Of a stretch of 64,000 nt of DNA, positions 1-9,992 are shown piece by piece. Below the pieces are notes generated by a model. The model ran no database searches. It saw only the letters and a program-made list of their open reading frames with translations, and was not told where the DNA came from. Source of the stretch: Cyclaneusma minus (Eukaryota; Ascomycota; Leotiomycetes; Marthamycetales; Marthamycetaceae). The position numbers and the translations under genes were made by a program. Each line of letters begins with the position of its first letter. The first letter of the stretch is position 1. The stretch spans positions 124,001 to 188,000 of the forward strand of contig JAKZHN010000005.1 of assembly GCA_037179335.1 (NCBI GenBank), written 5' to 3'.

Positions 1-1650
1 TAAAGATTTTAAATTAATTAAAAGACCGGACATTTTTCCAATTGCAGGAATTGATTTATTAAATGCAAAAAAGCAAAATTATTATTATAATTATTTTAAA
101 AGGCCAATTATAGTATTTTTATAAATTTATTATACTGCAGATTAAAAATGTAATCAAAAATTTGAAAAATTTAAATATATATATTGCCACAATAATTGCC
201 CAATAAGTTTTTATACTATAAAATACAATCGGCAAATTATTAATTTTATTAAATGAAATGAAATTAATTGGCAATAGCGAAAAAGGGATTAATAACTTTC
301 TTAAAAAACAAGAAATTAATAAATAGCTAAAAGGCGTTTTTGACTTTAGCGGCGAATTTGCATTGAAATTTATAAAAAGGCGAATTAAAACATTTAATAC
401 GGAATATAGCGTCCAATTTCTTTGGAGGCCATTTAGAATTTTTAACGGCTTAAATAGTAAAAATAAGGGCATTATAAATTTGGCCGAATTTTTCAAATTG
501 GAAAATATAAATACCATAGTTGCGAAAATAATTTTAAATATATTATAAATTTTTTTTTTTTAAAAAGCTTTAAATTTTAATTTTTAAAAATAATTTTATA
601 TTTATTAAAAAACTAATCATTAATATAATTATTTATTTTTAAATATTTAAATTTATAAAAAACAAAGGCGCTGCAATTTTTTTTAATATATATATTTTAA
701 TTATTAATTTTAAAATTAAAAACAATATTATTATTAATTTAGCAATTGCAAATATTTGAAAAAATATTTATACCAAAAGCTTAATTTTTATTGGCATTTT
801 TGCCTTTAATTTGCAAAAAACAAAGCTATATTAAAAAATTAATTGGCAAATTAATTAAAAAAGGCATTTCTAATTTTCTGAATACTTAAATTTTGCAATA
901 AAAAGTCATTGGCTAAAAATATTAAAGATTTTTTATTTTTTTTGAAAAAAAATAATTAATAGAAACAAAAACTAATACTAATAAATTATAAAACTGCAGC
1001 TAAAATTTGCAAAAGGCAGGAGGTTTTTTGAAAAAAAAAAAAAAAAAAGCTAGAATAGAAAATAATTGGGAATTTGTTTTTGGATTTTTAAATTAATTTA
1101 AAAGCACTGTAATAATTTGGAAAAGGAGAAAATTCAATTTTAGCAATAAAAGGATTTTGCTATAGTTGTTTAAATTTTTTAAATTTACGCTATTTTCGTT
1201 AATTGCAAATATTTTTAATAGAAAAATAGAGCGGTAAAAATATTTTTAAATATTTTTAAATAATAAATTAATTTAAAGACAAGAGAAAAAAAAAAGGATC
1301 TTATAAGATTGAAAATTAAATTATAGCGGCATTATAGACATAGAGAATTAACAGAAAAGGGAAGAATCCCAGCCAGCAATTTTTACAAAACTATACGAGA
1401 TTTTTTTTTTAAAAATCTCTTAAACTTTAGCACAAAGGCATTATTTCAGCCAGCAAATTTTAGTAAAAAGCTTGTGCAAAAGCGAATATCCATTTAATAG
1501 CTAAATGCCTAATTAATTTGTATTTTTTTAATTAAAAAATATTAATTAATATTGATATTAAAAAAATAAAATAAAATAATCATTTAAAAAATAGATAATA
1601 AAGCTAGCAAATAACGAGTATATTTATAATTAAATCTATTCTATAGAAAA
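1..1650. repeat. AT-rich, RIP-like degraded tract
   Basis: The tract is dominated by A and T runs and by words such as TTTAAAT and AATTAATT, with stop codons frequent in all frames. The longest open stretches (119-517 on minus, 363-548 on plus) encode Phe/Ile/Leu/Asn/Lys-rich peptides of the sort that C-to-T mutation of repeats produces. Repeat-induced point mutation in ascomycetes gives such blocks; that it acted here is inference. I recognise no transposase. The change to ordinary composition near 1650-1700 is abrupt. Confidence 0.75.
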
Positions 1651-1765
1651 GCTTTCAGCAAAGCGTAGATATACCTATGGCTTAGCATGGTGGTCTGAGG
1701 CCATGGGTAGCCATAATGGTTATGATCAGGGAGCTGGCGCACGGACCAACTGGCTGACCATGACC

Positions 1766-1963
1766 GGTGTTGCAACACTCCAAATAATTGTAAATATCCC
1801 AAATGCTTAGGAATATTTCTAATAATTTAAAATATTCCAAATTACTTGGAATATTTCAAAGCATTGGGAATATTCCTAATTACTTGGATTATTTCTGGTT
1901 ATTTAGAATATTTGCAAACCAGCTGAAACTGTAGGCCGTATTCAAACTTTTTTCCACCCACTG
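1766..1963 (-). mobile_element. MITE family 1, truncated copy
   Basis: The right end reads as the reverse complement of the terminal repeat at 3064 and 20203 (CAGTGGGTGGAAAAAAGT) and is followed by TA at 1964-1965. Inside are repeated AT-rich words of the type TAATTACTTGGAATATT, also shared with those copies. The opposite terminal repeat is missing, and homology fades near 1766, so this copy is truncated. The TA flank and CAGTG ends fit a non-autonomous Tc1/mariner-type element. Confidence 0.65.
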
Positions 1964-1965
1964 TA

Positions 1966-3062
1966 GTACCGTCACCGGGTATTCGAGAAAAACAACGGGA
2001 TCCTAATACTGGACAAACAATACTTGGCCAGATTTCGCGACGAAGGTGAAGTGAATCACCCGGTGATATTTCCACCGGGTAGGCGACAAAGTCAACGGGA
2101 TCCTAATGCTGGACAAGCGAAAATTGGTGGAATTGCCAGAAAAGTACCGCCGGGTAGTCGCAACCGCCGGATAGCGAGGCAACTCGACCACCACCGGGTA
2201 GGAAACAAGGTCAAGGGGATCCTAATTCTGGACAAACAAGACTTGGAGGAATCTAGAGAAATATCTCGCCGCGTACTTCGTCGAAAGAGCCCCGCCCGGA
2301 TGTCCCTAGCCTTCCTGGATCACGCCCGGGCGAACAGTCGATGCGCAACAAAACTAACCTGGTCCCGGAAAGCCAGCCAATCATACCATGATCGATCTCT
2401 CAGGCTCTGCCACGTTTTGTTGCACATCGATCCCCGTCCGGACGAGCAGGCGGACGAGAAGACGAGCGAGCAGGCGGCCGGACGAGCGAGCAGGCGGCCG
2501 GGCGGATAGTCGATGTGCAACAAAACTCAGAGAGTTCTGAGTTCATGTAATTGGTTAGCGATTTGGAACCAGACGAGTTTTGTTTCACGTCTACAAATTC
2601 ACATCCGGACGCCCAATCCGGGTACCATCTCCGAATAGGTACACTCTTCAGGCGCCTTTTCCTCGTTCTCCAATCTCCTTAACCGGGTAGCGACAAAGGA
2701 AACGGGATCCTAATGCTGGACAGACGAACTTTGGAGAACTTTCCCAAATAGTCCCAATCACCGGGTAAGGAAAAGGCGGAGAACCACTGGGTAATTAGCC
2801 ACCGGGTAGTAAAGAAGTCAAAGGGTTCCTGATGCTGGAAAAACGAACCTTGAAGATGTGTTTCTGCGAAGTCTCGCTCACCGGGTAAGGAAAGTCAGAT
2901 AGCCACCGGGTAGGTGAGATTGTAACGGGATCCTAATGCTGGACAAACAAGACTTGAAGGAATTTCGAAAGGTATCTCACCGTGGAAGCGGAACATCGAA
3001 AGCCATCGGGTAATTGGCCACCGGGTAGTCAAGAAAACTCAGTGCCGCCGGGTAACACTCGT
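1966..3062. repeat. Array of diverged ~55-bp repeats between two MITEs
   Basis: A unit beginning ACCGGGTA and continuing with AACGGGATCCTAATGCTGGA and a CAAACAAGACTTGGAGG-like tail recurs at about 1975, 2074, 2193, 2682, 2801 and 2903. Spacing within each cluster of three is about 100-120 bp. Extra CCACCGGGTAG words lie between units. Around 2440-2512 there is a GC-rich tandem stretch built on GACGAGCGAGCAGGCGGCCG. The word CGATGTGCAACAAAAC occurs near 2338 and 2512, and inverted near 2412. Open frames here (such as 2024-2509) translate the repeats and are not credible genes. Confidence 0.7.
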
Positions 3063-3063
3063 A

Positions 3064-3285
3064 CAGTGGGTGGAAAAAAGTCTGAATACGGCCTACAGTC
3101 TCGGCTGGATTGCGAGTATTCCAAATAACCAGGGATATTTCCAGTAATTAGAAATATTTCCAGTGCTTTGGAATATTTCAAGTAATTTGGAATATTCCCA
3201 ATTACTGGGAATATTTCTAGTTATTTGGAATATTTACAATTATTCAGAAACTGTAGACTGTATTCAGACTTTTTTCCTCCCACGG
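3064..3285 (+). mobile_element. MITE family 1, full copy
   Basis: The element starts CAGTGGGTGGAAAAAAGTCT after TA (3062-3063) and ends with an imperfect inverted copy, TTTTTTCCTCCCACGG, before TA (3286-3287). It is about 222 bp long. The interior is a series of short diverged repeats (AATTTGGAATATTCCCAATTA type) shared with 1766-1963 and 20203-20417. It has no coding capacity. The last base of the right repeat, G for the expected T in CACTG, is changed. Confidence 0.75.
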
Positions 3286-3431
3286 TAGTTCTGTTTGATG
3301 GTGCAGCTACCATATTCGCTTTATTGAAACTAGAGATCAACTTCATGTCCATACTCCGTTGTTTGTTCCGTCTTTCGTGATCTCAAGCCTCCACCAGTTC
3401 ACTGCATTCGAAGGCTTCAACTCATCCTATC

Positions 3432-5081
3432 TCATCCCGTCGTCACGTTCTCTGCACCATCCACCGGCACCTCCACATCCCCAGTCACAGGTCTCAGCAT
3501 CTCCGGCACAAGCACAGCCGCATCGCCCTGAAAATACCAATCCCTTCCCTCGACCAAGCTCCTCCTTCCAGCAATACCATCATCATCATCCATATTGACA
3601 ACCGCTACTCTGGCACCATTCGCACGAGCAATCTCGATGTAACCAGCTGCGGGGTAGACTTGTGCTGAGGTGCCGATGACCATGATGAGGTCGATCGATG
3701 GGGATTCATCGATGAAATCTTCAATGTTGTCGATGGTGTCGTGCAGGAGCGACTCGCCGAAGAATACTACGCCTGGTCGAAGCTAAGAAGTGGTGTTAGT
3801 GGAGGTTGAGGGCTGGTGATACTGAGTGCGAGGAGTTACGGAGGGATTGGGGTTCTTAAAGGGAGATGGGATGTCAGAAGTAATGGTATTTGACTTACTA
3901 GGCTCTTGCATTCAGGGCAGCGTGGCAGCGTCTCAGGGTCGATGTTCAGAGCTTGCGTAGGGTCGTGAATGTTCACTGGGTCCTGAGAAGCGGAGTCTGA
4001 TGATGACGAGGCAGTGCGAGTCCTGGCGTTGGGATCAAGGAGATGTACTTGTGCTTGGACGTTGGGAGCGAGATTAGACCTGGTAGGAACTGGAGCATCC
4101 CTACCCACGAGCTCGGCGGAGGGCCTGTATGGGATGGGCGTAGTGTCAGTGCAAGCGGCGGCAAGAGATGGGCAGAGAGGGTTGCTGAAATTGTCGACGT
4201 CGACATAATTGCATTCTCTGCATTTGATGTCGAAGAGGGAGCCGTGGAGGAGATGGAGGGATTCAGGGGGGTGGTTGGCACGTGGTGAGAGACCTGTGCG
4301 GTTGTTAGGGATATTTCAAAAGGGATAGCATTGAGAAGAAGAGATTCCTTGCGAAGCCGTCGCGCACGAGAGATACTGTAAAATGCACAAGGCATTCAGA
4401 AATACACGAAGTGATATGAGGCGGGAGGAGTGACTTGAGTTGCGAGAACTTGGATACGACATAGGACGTATGAGAATCCCCACATATCAAGAGAATTTTG
4501 GGAAGCCAAACAGCCAAGGACAAGACGATCGCATAAAATCCACTTGAAAAGAAGCATTGCAATGCAGTTAAATAGAACCTTCGAGAGCACGCAACGAACA
4601 AGAAATGCCCAAACTCACCATCCACATTCTGGCTAATGGTCCGAAAGCTCGGCTTCTTCCTCGCCAATTCCGCCAGCGCATAATGCGCCTTATTAGGCTT
4701 CACAGTCAACGCCATATGCCTCCGGTAAGCATAAAACATCCACACCAATCCCGGGTCATGGTCGAAAGCACGAGTAGTTGCGAGAGTTGTCGCATCATGG
4801 TTTCGCCAGAATCCACCAGCGCCTCGGAAAGTGGGCAGGCCGGAAGATGCTGAGAGACCGGCGCCGCAGAGGGCGAGAATGCGCTCGGATTTGAGCAGGT
4901 GCTCGTGGAAGTCGGCCATTTCGGCGTCCATTGAGGTGGACATTTGCGTTTCTGTGACTGTTTCGGTCGACATTTTGTGCGGTTTGACCTTGGTGGTGAG
5001 GGTGCGGATTTGGAAGACGGTGGAGGTGGGGAGTGCAGTTTGTCGGGATTTAAAGAGGAGAAGTGAGCGCAGCTGTACCAT
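3432..5081 (-). CDS. Class III (SIRT5-type) sirtuin, NAD-dependent deacylase
   Basis: Three exons: 5081-4619, 4293-3899 and 3782-3432, giving 402 aa. Introns begin GTGAGT and GTAAGT, and their phases join without a break. Seen: the NAD-binding segment GAGLSASSGLPTFRGAGGFW at residues 73-92, QNVDG at 151-155, the catalytic His in LHLLHG (His171), and a zinc site from Cys179/Cys182 and Cys280/Cys283 (CPEC). Residues Tyr117 and Arg120 (YAYR) occupy the Tyr-x-x-Arg positions that in SIRT5 select acidic acyl groups, so desuccinylase or demalonylase activity is likely. The first ~30 residues are basic and hydroxylated and could be a mitochondrial presequence. An internal Met at residue 37 (4973) would remove it. 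The first intron, about 325 nt, is long for this window. Confidence 0.88.
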
Positions 5082-5966
5082 CTATTAGTACCAGTGGTTT
5101 CGAGAAGTTTGGGGGGAGGTTTAAATGAGAGAGGCTGTGGGAGTTGAGGTCGTTGCTTAGCTGCGGTGGGGCGCTGTGTGTAACGGTGGTTTGTTAGTTC
5201 GCTAGACCCCGCACGGATCACTCAACACTCACTCCTGCGGCGTGAATCAATCGACACGGAGACAGTTTTGAATTCGCAATGAAACTGAAAATAGCGCTGA
5301 AATAAATTTCAATTGTCGAAAAAGAAGTATCAAATCAAGGAAAGTACCTAACTGAGAATAGTGACTTATTCTTTGAGCTAGACAGCATTGGGCATCTTCA
5401 AGCTATGAAGCTGTCGAGGCTGCATGTTTAGTGCTAAGAGTCTTTGAAGCGCATGACATGGACCATTGAATATTGATGTTGGGCAAACATTTGAAAACCG
5501 CACGAACAAACTTCTTCGATGGAGTTGAGAAGTTGGCTGGGGAATAGCCAAGCTTTATAGCCATTCACTGTCCAAACCGAGGGATCTTCTGACTCTCAAC
5601 CTCGGTGTGCATAGCTTTGGGACGGAGCAATTAGGCTATCTTTAGCAGAAGGGAATCATCCGAATCGTCACATGGCAGCTCTAGGACATTAAAGACTCGT
5701 TTCGGGAACATACTCATGATTCCAGTTGTAGTCCAAGGGGGCATGGCCCTGACACTGGGAATGCAACGATGATTTACCGCGATAGCCATCCGACCCTGCA
5801 GCGGTGCTCTCTCCGTCTTTTCCCTACATATATGTGGCTTTGGCAGGTACGTAGCGCACTTTTCTATTTTCATCATACATACCTATCACGGCGCTCCTTC
5901 ATTCTTCGATGATAGTAATCGATAAGGCGAGGCCACGATTCAAGACCTCCCGCCCTTGGCATTTTG

Positions 5967-5980
5967 GTGGGGAGGTGGGG
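5967..5980 (+). promoter_or_regulatory. Paired CreA-type sites upstream of PEPCK
   Basis: Two GTGGGG hexamers at 5967-5972 and 5975-5980 match the CreA/Cre1 consensus SYGGRG. They sit about 0.95 kb before the proposed PEPCK start. Close pairs are typical of functional CreA sites, and PEPCK is a glucose-repressed gene in fungi. The consensus is short, so chance is possible. Confidence 0.35.
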
Positions 5981-6689
5981 TTGCGCCCCCATGTCGCTCC
6001 CGCCTTTTGCTTGTGATAATGTGGAGTAGTGTGGACTTGGCTGGCCCCGCCAGATACAACAACGCTGATAGGTCGGGCCACGTCTGTTTTACTTAATATG
6101 GCTGTGCTGCTGCAGAGCCGGAGTTCTGTTTATCCAACGTCGTCATGGATGACTCGAGGAGGCCAGAGGGCCGACAAGAAGCATCGTGAGTACTCGACGG
6201 CGGGACAGTGCCAAGAGCGATTTCTTCCGTTACACGCCTCTGTTTCAGCTTTCGATCGTTGATTGACTGCCAGCCGAACTTGCATTTCCCAAATATCCAG
6301 TGGGGTCAATATGGCTTGGAAGTCGGATCGTCGAGATGGATCACAGGGCTCTCGAGAAGCTTGGCGACCTCGAATTCGAGAGCGAAGGAATTCAACCTCG
6401 GTGAAAACACAGTATCACCAGTACTTACTATCTAGTATCTCAGGCCCATATTGTGGTCACCAATACTCTGTACACCGTCCCGAGGTTCTGCGACCAGCTC
6501 GCCAGCCAATACATCATGGCCGAGGGTCATATCGTGAGATTCAAGCCACCGATGCGGCAGCAGACACGCACTCCCGTCCCCAACTCCCATTAAGCCTATT
6601 TTGTGGCCCGTAGTTTCAGCTATCCTCCGTCAACTGCCGTTCTGGCCGCTGGATTGAGGCATGAAACTCGTGCTTCATCGACGTCTGCT

Positions 6690-6702
6690 CCGGTCTGCCC
6701 CG
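6690..6702 (+). promoter_or_regulatory. Candidate AcuK/AcuM site CCG-N7-CCG
   Basis: CCG at 6690-6692 and CCG at 6700-6702 are separated by exactly seven bases. CCG-N7-CCG is the motif of the gluconeogenic activators AcuK and AcuM in Aspergillus, where PEPCK (acuF) is a target. It is about 217 bp upstream of the proposed start codon. The motif should occur by chance roughly once per 2 kb over both strands, so this is suggestive only. Confidence 0.4.
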
Positions 6703-6918
6703 CGCTTTCTTCCCCGCGTCTCCGTATTCTTTTCGCCCCCTTACCAATGCCCGGCCGTGATTGGTACATCCAGCTCCACCTCGCCCGGTATCCCTCGAGA
6801 TCTCTCATCCCAAGCTCCCCGATCCCAGTCGGCTAGTGATTGCTCTTGGGAAAGGTACGCTTTCACGCTTCAATCCTTAGATCGAAGTCTTGTTAGCCGC
6901 AACAAAGCCCAGACCAGC

Positions 6919-9522
6919 ATGGCCGCGAACAAACCTTTAAAGGTCCAGGACCCCGTCCAGAGACCTGCTTCTCCCTATTCTGATCCGCAACAACTCGGTC
7001 CAAGATCAAGACAGCTCGCCCAAGGCACTTCCAACTTCCACTCCACTTCTCTGCGCACAATGGTTACCAACTCGGTTAACAAGACGGCTCTGCACCCTGG
7101 CGGTGTCCAGTACGTTGTCCTCATGCCCTGAGCCTCTCCTTAACCCACCTTATCACTGTTGTTAACCACCCCTTCTCCAGGCCAGCCAGGGAGCATACCG
7201 AACTCGAGAACGAGCTTCACGAGAGGGCACACATTGACTACGACCGTGTAGCTATTGTGAGTTTTGTCCCTCACGGCTTGGCAGAAGTAACTTCTAACCG
7301 GCACTTCTTGTCAGATACCCAATCCCTCGGTCCCGGCTCTCTACGAAGATGCTCTTGTCTACGAGACGGGTTCAGCCATCACATCCAGTGGCGCCCTGAC
7401 AGCCTACTCCGGTGCAAAGACCGGACGTTCGCCCCTGGACAAGCGCATTGTGAAGGAGCCATCATCAGAGAAAGATGTCTGGTGGGGACCTGTTAATAAG
7501 CCCATGACGCCTGATGTAAGGAACATTTCTCGCCTGCCTAGCTTCGCGCCTGTCCATTCCTTTCCCCCTATTTGTTTCGAGGAATACTGGGCCCAAATCC
7601 ATTTGCCTCCAAAGCTCTCGGATTGACTCGTAAAAACGTCATCCATCTCTGGCGATGCGATTAATGCGACCTCGGCAATTCCGACCTTTGTTCCTCCCAT
7701 CCGCTCCTTTCTTCCCCGCATTTTCTGCGCCGATCTCGCCCACATCGCGCCAATGCGAACTCCCGCGCTAGCATGACCTCATCGCATTCTCACTTTCCCA
7801 TGCTGCCCCTCTATCACGTGCTCGCCATGCTTTTCCCTGCTCCCACCAATCAACGCATCGCTAATGTCAGCGCATAGGTCTGGAGAATCAACCGCGAGCG
7901 TGCCATCGATTACCTGAACACCAGAAACCGCATTTACGTCGTTGATGGGTATGCCGGCTGGGACGAGAAATACCGAATTCGAGTCCGAGTTGTCTGCGCG
8001 CGTGCCTACCATGCCTTGTTCATGCGAAACATGCTGATTCGTCCTCCTCGTGAGGAGTTGGAGCACTTCCATCCCGACTATACCATCTACAATGCCGGTT
8101 CTTTCCCTGCCAACAGGTATACCGAGGGTATGACCTCGGGGACTTCGGTGGCTATTAACTTTGCTGAGAAGGAGATGGTTATCCTTGGTACTGAGTATGC
8201 TGGGGAAATGAAAAAGGGGTGAGTTCTTTCGAATGAGTCCTTTGGTAGACAAGCTTCGAATCCCCCAGCTTGACTTCCTCCATTCTTCCTACCCAATAGT
8301 TTCTATATAGGTACCCGACTAACGTCTGCTAGTGTGTTCACTGTTCTGTTCTATGAGATGCCTGTGAAGCACAATGTCTTGACTTTGCACTCTTCTGCGA
8401 ACGAGGGAAAGAACGGCGATGTTACTGTCTTTTTCGGTCTGTCGGGTACGGGCAAGACTACCCTTTCGGCGGATCCTCATCGTGCCTTGATTGGTGACGA
8501 TGAGCACTGTTGGAGTGAACGGGGTGTCTTCAACATCGAGGGCGGCGTAAGTTTTCGAGATGCAATTCCTGCTGAGGGATGCATAGCTAACACGGGAACA
8601 GTGTTACGCAAAATGTATCGGTCTCTCGGCGGAGAAGGAACCTGATATTTATGGTGCCATCAAGTTCGGGTCTGTTCTCGAGAACGTTGTGTTCAACCCA
8701 GAGACTCGTCTTGTCGACTATGAGGACACAACTTTGACGGAAAACACTCGATGGTATGTTCATACTTGCACACCGTTAGCATATCTCGGTGACAAAGCGT
8801 TAACAACTTTTAGTGCATACCCCATCGAATACATCCACAACGCAAAGATTCCTTGTCTGTCAGAAAACCACCCTAGCAACATTGTGCTGTTGACTTGTGA
8901 TGCTCGCGGTGTTCTCCCCCCGATTTCGAAGCTCAACTCGGCTCAGACCATGTTCCACTTCATCTCTGGCTACACTTCCAAGATGGCCGGAACTGAAGAT
9001 GGTGTGACCGAGCCCCAAGCAACATTCTCATCCTGCTTCGCCCAACCCTTCTTGGCTTTGCACCCCATGCGATACGCCAAGATGTTGGCTGAGAAGATCG
9101 AGCACCACAAGGCCAACGCCTGGTTGCTCAACACTGGTTGGGTCGGTGCTGGTGCCACTCAAGGTGGCAAGCGTTGCCCGTAAGTTCCCACTTCCGAACT
9201 TTCCATGCCTTCATGTTCATTCAGCGTACTGACTTCAATGCGCAGACTGAAATACACTCGCGCGATCCTGGACGCCATCCACTCGGGCGAGCTCGCCAAG
9301 GTTGAGTACGAAAACTACGAGACCTTCAACCTGGCCGTCCCCAAGACCTGCCCCGGCGTTCCTGATGAGCTGCTAAACCCCAGCAGCGCGTGGACGCAGG
9401 GTGCGGAGAGCTTCAAGACCGAGGTCACGAAGCTGGGTGAGCTGTTTGTGGAGAATTTCAAGAAATACTCGGATGAGGCAACTGAGGAGGTTATCAAGGC
9501 GGGACCTGATGTGAAGGTGTAG
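6919..9522 (+). CDS. PCK1: Phosphoenolpyruvate carboxykinase (ATP)
   Basis: Eight exons: 6919-7109, 7181-7256, 7315-7515, 7878-8218, 8333-8546, 8602-8753, 8814-9179 and 9246-9522, all phase-consistent; 605 aa. The enzyme converts oxaloacetate and ATP to phosphoenolpyruvate, the committed cytosolic step of gluconeogenesis. Seen: NPSVPALYEDAL, the substrate loop SGAKTGRSPLDKR, the kinase-1a P-loop GLSGTGKTTLSADP, the metal-binding segment GDDEHCW, and the adenine-site region around NTGWVGAG. The start at 6919 (MAANK) adds about 46 residues before MVTNSVNKTALHPGG. That second Met (7059) would give about 559 aa, nearer the yeast length, and is a real alternative. Intron 3 (7516-7877, 362 nt) is far longer than the others. 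Confidence 0.96.
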
Positions 9523-9992
9523 ATTTTGACGATATGATGATACCTTTGGGTTGGCCAGTTGGATTTTGGAAGATGGTGTGCATTTGCTGTAGAGTAGCAT
9601 AGCCTGCGACCGGAGGGAACTAAATTGAATTGAAAAAACAATTGAAATTCAACGAAAGCCTATTGTGCAGTGATTGAATGTGAATGATGATGCTGGTAAC
9701 AGAGAAAACACACCCCTCAGTGAATACAATTTGCGACAGCAGCGGAGAGTGTTGCGGTGAGATATCCTGTCGCGTCGCGGTTGAGGGGTCCGTCCCGCTA
9801 GTCGCGATAGGCTCATGTGATATCACAGCCGCTGCGGGCTAATCTGCTCCTTCCGCCGCACCGCCTGCCTGATAGAGCAATTCTGCCCGGTATCACCTTT
9901 GCGGACCGCACGACACGCGCCGGCCACCTTTCTTCAACATCATCTTCTAATTTCACGGCGATGGGCGGATAGAGGCTTCATTGCGGTCCACC
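9523..9992. other. Intergenic, PEPCK 3' end and PAN2 promoter
   Basis: The span carries the PEPCK 3' untranslated region and a short PAN2 promoter. I see no further gene or repeat. Confidence 0.5.

Larger units (their letters stand above)
5082..6918. other. Intergenic region between sirtuin and PEPCK
   Basis: I see no supported gene. The sirtuin 5' flank lies at the left. The right half is the PEPCK promoter and leader, pyrimidine-rich over about 6700-6850, with candidate carbon-regulatory sites listed separately. Open frames here lack conserved motifs and are probably chance. Confidence 0.5.

Noticed and set aside
119..517. 132-aa minus-strand frame in the AT-rich tract
   Set aside because: Phe/Leu/Ile/Asn-rich composition is a by-product of AT richness, and no conserved motif is visible.
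2024..2509. 161-aa open frame inside the repeat array
   Set aside because: It simply translates repeat units and the GC-rich tandem stretch. It shows no motif and no gene-like start context.
4396..4590. 64-aa minus frame within the sirtuin gene
   Set aside because: It lies wholly within sirtuin intron 1 and has no motif.
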